This document shows positions 58,363-64,000 of a stretch of DNA of 64,000 nucleotides, piece by piece. Source of the DNA: Pohlia nutans (lineage: Eukaryota; Streptophyta; Bryopsida; Bryales; Mniaceae); NCBI GenBank assembly GCA_022496805.1, contig CM040104.1, positions 8,531,650-8,595,649 of the forward strand, written 5' to 3'. The notes under the pieces are model-generated. The model saw only the letters and a list, made by a program, of their open reading frames with translations, was not told the origin of the DNA and ran no database searches. Positions within the stretch are counted from its first letter, which is position 1. Every line of letters starts with the position of its first letter. Both the position numbers and the translations under genes were made by a program.

Positions 58363-59530
58363 TAGGATCCGGGTTGCAGTGTGAACCGGATCAGGCTAGG
58401 TAGTAGGCACTTAGGCTAGGTAGACTAGCCCGCGTGTACATAGGACTTTTTGTGTGTGGTAGGTTAGACGCTTTTGCAAGTAGGATAGGATTGGGACCTG
58501 TTGTTGTGATTTCCCTTGATTTCCGGATCCCAGGTTTGTAGGATCTGGGCGGGAAATCCGGTCCGGTGGTTGGGGATCACTACTTGCCCAGGAATGCTTG
58601 GCATTCTTGGGGTCTTTTTGTATTATTGTTTCCTTGAAAGCAAACTGCCGTAGAGCATTATCCGGAAATCGTGTATGTGTTGTGTGGTTGTTTGTGGAAT
58701 GGTACAGTGGTGAAGAGTCCCTTGATAACCGGGTAGGCAAGCCGGGTCCTCGAGTGATTCGGGTTTTGAAGTCTGGATACGGGTTTTTGGGTGATTCGAG
58801 GACTGTTTGAAAGAGTGGTTTCCAAGTTCCGTACGCTAGGTAATCCGGGTTAGTGGCTGGGCAGGTAGGAGGGTGTACTCCGGGTTGCACAGAACTCCTG
58901 GACGGGTAGTCCGGTTGAGGTGCCAACACTCGGAAGGTCCAGGCGAGGGGAAATACGGGATTCACGGGAGTTAGACAGGGCGCTAGAATTCCTAAAGGAA
59001 TAGTTTCGGACTCCCCGGATAGTGTCTATTCCGGTTAGTAAGTCGTTGTAGTAATTGGGGAGAAAGGGGAAACCGGGTTGCGCTTGCGTGACACGGCTGC
59101 CGGTTGGGTAAAACTAGCAGTTGAAGGGCAGTACGATAAGTACCCGGGATTAGGAGTTTTGTGAGTTAAACCGGAAGGTAGTGAAGTTCCCATCACTTGA
59201 ATCAGTAGGGAGGGGTGTGTCTTTCAATCCAGCACCACTAATGTGAATGGAGAACCCTCTGATGGGAAACAGAGGTTAAACGAAACCGGATCAGGTCACA
59301 AAGGTGGACCGGGGAGAGGAAGGTTAGTGAGGAATCCTCCCCGAAAGGATACCGGATCTAGTTGCAACCGGGTCAGTCAGTAGGAGAAGACCCGGTTCAG
59401 TAGGAAAGAGGAATTCAGCTGGTGATAGAGAGAGAGAGATCACTTGCCCGGGACCATCTCCGGAAACCTCCAACTTCACAGAATCTCCGCGGAACGATAA
59501 CCCGGAAATCACCTCTACGAGCGTTCTTAA
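58363..59530. other. GC-rich 3' part of the island, non-coding
   Basis: Same CCGG/CCGGGT-rich composition as the ORFs, but no frame stays open. Composition falls back to AT-rich at about 59530. A GATAGAGAGAGAGAGATCAC purine tract lies near 59425. I searched by eye for terminal repeats matching 55.5-55.7 kb and found none. Confidence 0.5.
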
Positions 59531-59759
59531 TACGAAAAAGTGCGTTCTAGGGGAGTATCCTGTATCACGTGCTACGACATGTTACATGCCACTCAAACTA
59601 TGTTCAACTGGTATAATAGTTTGTTGAATTAAATTGTTATCACTTAAAACCAAAAATGTTCATCACTTGGATAGATATTGCGAAGATGTGGAGTTTATAG
59701 TTTGTCATCATGTCAATTCAAATGACACTATGTACGATTAGTATAGACTTATTAATAGT

Positions 59760-60349
59760 TTAATTCCTGAATGTTTTCACCCTTTTCAAATTTGGCAGTT
59801 TTTCTAAGATGCATCACAGATCGCAACTAAGAGGGATATTTTGAACTTGATGAATGAATAAAAGTTTTACATTATGGATTATGGATTCTATCCATACAGT
59901 TAGATTTGCGATCGCTATCACCAATATTTGTGTATTAAATTTCAAACTTAAAATGTAACGGTCGTTTGTAACAATTATGATTAGTACGAATATTAAGATA
60001 TTGACAATCCAATAATGAATTTTTGGGGTTGGGATGGGTTCAAATGTAATACTCTAAGTGTAGTGATGTTTGGAGATTTTTTGGTAGCTTATTTTTGGTA
60101 GTTGATTTTTTCAAGAGCACTTTTAGACTAAAATCTTTGAAATGTTGGGTGGAACACTACAACGTGAAATGAGGCATTCAAATTTCACAAGTCATCCCCT
60201 TTGTAATCGGATCACACATGCATGAGGGTAACTCCTCATAAAAGTTTCAATAGAATTTTCACACTGCAAGAAGTGCACGATGGATGAAAAATCGGAGTTC
60301 AAATCCGTTCATCATGCAAAATATGCATGGTTGGGCGGTTAGGGGTTAA
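59760..60349. mobile_element. TTAA-type MITE (right end GTTAGGGGTTAA), copy 2
   Basis: Left TTAATTCCTGAATG, right GGGCGGTTAGGGGTTAA, 590 bp, collinear with 51828-52391. Confidence 0.7.
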
Positions 60350-61000
60350 ATGAAACGCATTGTACTGGGTATTTTAGCATCTTATTAACCTTGTGCTTAT
60401 GGCCAGTTTTACCAAAATCAAACATAAATAATTAATTTTGTATTTTATACAAATTATGGAAGATTATTAGTGACGTACTATATATATTATCGTATATGAT
60501 GAATATTAGGAATTTATTTGCATATATTTGATTTAAAAATCATACTAATATGTAATCTATGTACGTACGTCCATGGGAAAGATATACTTTATCATGCGTT
60601 TTTTCATTCATTTAGAAATTTAATACTTTTGTATACCTACTTCCGTACAAATATATGGATGTGTGTGTATCATCGTCATTCCAAAATCGAAGATTAGATT
60701 TGGAATTGAATAGAATCATGGAGAAATAATACCCATCAATGTAAATGCATTCAAGTGAGAGGACAAGGTATATGGCCTAGAGTACCAAGTGTTCTCAAGG
60801 GTATTCTAGGTACTTTGAATGAATGGCGGCTCACATGAGAGTGCAAGTACTCTCCTCCTTCCACATTTCAATATTTGAATGTGTGAGCTTCTTCTCCTAC
60901 CTCATTCACTTCTTTCCCTTCCTCATTCACTTCCTCCTTGTTTTTCCTTCTTCATAACCTTCCTCCTCCATAACTTTGAAGTTTTTGCAAAGCTTTTACC
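60350..61000. promoter_or_regulatory. Partial repeat and CT-rich leader before the 156-aa ORF
   Basis: 60350-60650 matches part of the 16260-type TTAA element (TCTTATTAACCTTGTGCTT, AATTAATTTTGTATTT). 60860-60980 is strongly CT-rich on the plus strand, as in plant 5' UTRs, just before the ATG at 61001. Confidence 0.45.
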
Positions 61001-61471
61001 ATGGATTCTAGACACCCAACCCATGGAATTCTTTCTCTCCCTCCTCGTCCTATGTGTTTTGGCTCATTGACCGGGTACTTGTGGTTTGTTTACAATTCGG
61101 ATGCATGTCGATGGAACAGAACTCTTCCTCCTCGTCCATTGTTGCAAGGGATTGTTAGTGGCGCAGACGATTTCTTTTGGAACTACCACTGTGACGAAGA
61201 GATGTCACGGTTGGAGGCTCATTCTGACGTTTCATATGTAGAAGTGGCAGGAATTGTGAACCGTCCTTCCACAGATTTACTTCGCGGCGTGGCGGTGATA
61301 AGAAAGGATTGCGGGTGCGTGCAACTTGACTTTTGTGATTGTTCTCTCACAAAATCGAATGGTAGTGGGAGCAAGCAAGTGATTGATATATCATCGGACA
61401 CATCTCACCCTCTCATGGCGAAAGTTGGAGAATCGGATGCCGCATCAGTGGGGAGCAACCGCCAATTTTAG
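61001..61471 (+). CDS. Hypothetical protein, 156 aa
   Basis: Single open frame with a CT-rich leader immediately upstream. Contains two LPPRP motifs, a Cys cluster (CGCVQLDFCDC), an acidic GADDFFWNYHCDEEM segment and a Ser-rich tail with QVIDISSDTSHP. No signal peptide or membrane segment. An ATG at 60879 opens a different short frame. I do not recognise a family, and introns cannot be excluded. The nearest neighbours are the GC-rich island and the palindrome array. Confidence 0.5.
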   Translation: MDSRHPTHGILSLPPRPMCFGSLTGYLWFVYNSDACRWNRTLPPRPLLQGIVSGADDFFWNYHCDEEMSRLEAHSDVSYVEVAGIVNRPSTDLLRGVAVIRKDCGCVQLDFCDCSLTKSNGSGSKQVIDISSDTSHPLMAKVGESDAASVGSNRQF

Positions 61472-62471
61472 TTTTCACTTACGTGGCACTTCTCGGAAGT
61501 TGTTATTGGCGGCGGATTTTGAGATTGCAGCGGCGGTTTTTGGTTTGCAGAGGCAGTAATTTTGCGTTTTTCATAGTGGCATTGTGAATTTGTAGGGACC
61601 AAAGTTTTAGAATTTTGAAGTTTAGAAGGACGGATTGTAAATATTTTTTTGGCCAGCTTGGTGGTCTGACCACAGTGGTCAGTAGCATGTAGTTTTTTAT
61701 ATATATAGTAATCTGCGAGTTGCACAGTGGCGGACTGATTTGCATTAATGTGCGGAAAGCCATTGAGGGCTGACTGTAGACTAGGATGCTGTTTTAGAAA
61801 GGCATCCAAGAGGGCGAAAACTTTGGGCGCTTCTTCTTGCTTCTCTTTCCCGCGCGCTCTCAAACTGTCTCTCATTTCGCATTGTCCTCCGCCTCATTCT
61901 TGTCTCTCGTGCTTGCAGATACCCCTCCTTGTTGTTGCTTGTCTAGGGTAGGAGTGTGGTGAGCTCTTTTGCGTGGCTGGAGCGTTGCAAATTGTAAGTT
62001 GAGATGCCGTTTTGCGCCGCATTCTGCCGCAGTGGATTTTCAAGAGGTTGTAGAGTGCGACAGGTTCTTGTTTTCGGATTTTCTAGCATTGCGTTTAATT
62101 CTGTAGTTCTGTTTAGTGGCTAATTCTGCAGTTCAGTCGTTAATTCTGTAGTTCAGTGGTTTTCTGCATTCAGTGGTTAATTCTGCATTCAGAAATTTTC
62201 TGCACTCAGTGGTTAATTCTGTAGTTCAGTGGTCTTTCTGCATTCAGTGGTTGAATAGTTAAGGTGCTGGCGTGCAAATTGTTGGGGTGCAAATTGCAGC
62301 GATTTCTTTCATGCGTTCTTCTTAATTGTGTCCGCCATTGCTTACAACCCAAGCTTACGTTGGCTATGCAAATTCGAATGCTTTGAGGTGATTGCGTATT
62401 AATTTTGTAACTCGTGAATTTATGGAATTGAACTGTTCATGTCTTCCGTCGTCATAACGGTGTTGGTTATG
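61472..62471. other. Flank with TTAATTCTG(C/T)A repeats
   Basis: Moderate GC; may include the 3' UTR of the 156-aa ORF. 62099-62256 holds about seven short direct repeats of (C/T)AGTGGTTAATTCTG(C/T)A(G/T)TTCAG type. Confidence 0.5.
62099..62256. repeat. Short degenerate tandem repeats (AGTGGTTAATTCTG)
   Basis: Words GTTCAGTGGTTAATTCTG and TCTGCATTCAGTGGTT alternate with 15-30 bp period. The sequence TTTTCTGCA recurs between them. Confidence 0.75.
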
Positions 62472-63851
62472 TTATCCTCGAGTCGAGGATAAGTTCAGTC
62501 GTCCTTTGGTACCGTCTGAGTGATGCAAAAAGGATTATCTTCAAGTCGGAGATAAAATGTAGATATACGATGAAAAACCCTATATAAGGAATACGGTGGT
62601 TGACATAGCGTGACACTTCAGTCTCAGAACCCTTTATCTTCGAGTCGAAGATAAGTCCTACTGAATCTACGACATGATTCATACAGTTATATTTATCCTC
62701 GGGTCGAAGATAAGTTGTGAATATACCTTGTGAAAGATCAAATATACCAGCGACTTCTACAGAGGTTCTGATATACCAAAAGGTACTGAACCATTTATCC
62801 TCGACTCGAGGATAAGTCACTTGGGTTACTCATATGAAGTGAGACATGCGGATATTGTTACCTTCGAGTTGAAGATAGGTTTATTGACATAAGCAGAAAG
62901 TAATACAATTGGCCGCCAAGGTGAAGAGCTGTACCAATAGCGTTGAAGTGCCGGACCACTTATCTCCAACTTGAGAATAAATAGAGCGGTTCCCGATATT
63001 ACATGACTTATACATATTCTGTTATCTTCGTGAAAATTCCTTGTGAAAGATCAAATATACCAGAGACTTCTACAGAGGTTCTGATATACCAAATGGGACT
63101 GAACCATTTATCCTCGACTCGAGGATAAGTCACTTGGGTTATTCATATGAAGTGAGACACTCGGACATTGTTATCTTCGAGTCGAGGATAGGTTTATTGA
63201 CATAAACAGAAGGTAATACAATTGGCTACCAAGGTGAAGAGCTGTACCAATAATGTCGAAGCGTCCGGACCACTTATCTTCGACTCAAGGATAAATAGAG
63301 CGGTTCCCAATATTACATGACTTATACATATCCTGTTATCTTCGAGTCGAAGATAACGTGTTCACAACACCATTGTCTGATCAATTAGAGCTTGTGATGT
63401 TTCACATTAGACAAGATCTGAAACATTCCAGGACTACTTATCCTCGAGTCGAGGATAAACTCGGTTGGGACATTTTGTCCTCCTAAGCATTCAAGCAACA
63501 GTTCGATCACATCAAGCACGGTATCATTAGTATGCTAAACCCATATCTTCGTGTCGAGGATAATTATCACTTTGACACACATAGACGCTGATTTCTCTTA
63601 GAGAAGAGAGGAAAATTATCAGGTTTTGAGTGGTCTATGTACGGACCCTACGCGGAATGAAACCCGGTCGAGTCTGTCGCACAGTTATCCTCAAATCGAG
63701 GATACTTTTAGGTGTACTCCACCACGTGGACATGAAAATACTTGTGTTTGGACCCGTAATGACACATTATCAATTTGTCTTTGCCGTAGTAAATTTTAGG
63801 GATTGCTTCCGTTATTCAGATCCGTCTACATTATCCTCGACTCGAGGATAT
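62472..63851. repeat. Dispersed array of 21-bp palindromes, 16 copies
   Basis: Copies of TTATC-N11-GATAA start at 62472, 62535, 62634, 62693, 62795, 62858, 62960, 63022 (truncated), 63108, 63171, 63274, 63336, 63438, 63542, 63685 and 63831. Best copies are TTATCCTCGA, centre G or C, TCGAGGATAA. Gaps from start to start run 63, 99, 59, 102, 63, 102, 62, 86, 63, 103, 62, 102, 104, 143, 146. Intervening DNA is otherwise ordinary. No gene is evident. Confidence 0.9.
62728..63353. repeat. ~313-bp tandem duplication
   Basis: TTGTGAAAGATCAAATATAC at 62728 recurs at 63041, and the following ~300 bp are nearly identical (for example CTTCTACAGAGGTTCTGATA, CATATGAAGTGAGACA, GGTGAAGAGCTGTACCAATA, AATAGAGCGGTTCCC). 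It carries four palindromes per unit. Confidence 0.9.
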
Positions 63852-64000
63852 TAGATCGCACTCTTTTCACACCCTTACCATACCGCTTATTGTCTGATGC
63901 ATGATCTGTCTTTTGATAGAATGGAGACGCACGCTCATCCAGAGTTCGAGATAAGGGTGCCAACCCTGCCGCCGGGAGTAGCAGCATGTGATGGTGTCCC

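Noticed and set aside
55490..59590. LTR or inverted ends flanking the GC island
   Set aside because: ATCAC(A/G)TG and ATGTTA(C/T) words occur on both sides but no extended repeat could be aligned by eye.
49251..63851. CRISPR array
   Set aside because: Copies abut or have repeated, non-unique spacers, no cas genes, and the host is a eukaryote.

Overview
This is nuclear DNA of a land plant, and I favour a bryophyte. The basis is three multi-exon genes with GT-AG introns whose products match plant families: a plant-specific SDI1/MS5-like TPR protein, coatomer delta subunit, and a membrane-anchored M14 carboxypeptidase. They sit in a wide, AT-rich, transposon-filled landscape with roughly one recognisable gene per 10 kb. 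The bryophyte placement is a low-confidence inference; nothing in the window fixes the species.

Layout. 0.3-4.1 kb, minus strand: SDI1/MS5/POLLENLESS3-like gene (6 coding exons, 605 aa). 5.9-25.1 kb: no cellular gene found. This block is packed with non-autonomous DNA elements of several families, plus one 2.0-kb Tc1-type element with a decayed DD34E transposase. 26.3-30.0 kb, minus strand: coatomer subunit delta (11 coding exons, 522 aa; the first coding exon is only the ATG). 30.9-31.1 kb: Stowaway-like MITE. 32.7-34.9 kb, plus strand: M14 metallocarboxypeptidase (3 exons, 457 aa, signal peptide and C-terminal membrane anchor). 35.5-40.0 kb: more elements. 41.3-43.1 kb, minus strand: a probable small 84-aa gene in 4 exons. 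44.7-48.9 kb: a richer-GC zone with three inverted duplications and a broken gene. 49.25-49.44 kb: tandem array of 21-bp palindromes. 49.5-50.0 kb: ~170-bp tandem repeats. 50.7-53.2 kb: elements. 55.7-59.5 kb: a GC-rich island with two large acidic ORFs in one frame, separated by a single UAG. 61.0-61.5 kb: 156-aa orphan ORF. 62.47-63.85 kb: 16 copies of the same 21-bp palindrome at regular spacing.

Main themes. (1) Many elements begin TTAACCC and end GGGTTAA, as expected of TTAA-target (piggyBac-type) transposons. One has landed precisely in the TTAA of another's terminus, so the target-site duplication can be read directly. No piggyBac-type transposase is present. (2) The palindrome TTATC-N11-GATAA occurs in two architectures about 13 kb apart: abutting, and spaced at about 62 and 102 bp. 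This is the least explained signal in the window. (3) Foldback structures of 59-110 bp cluster at 44.7-48.3 kb and could make hairpin RNA.

The recognised genes are housekeeping or plant-typical and show no operon-like or shared-pathway organisation. Two of the three, and the small gene, carry foldback or TTAA elements in introns.
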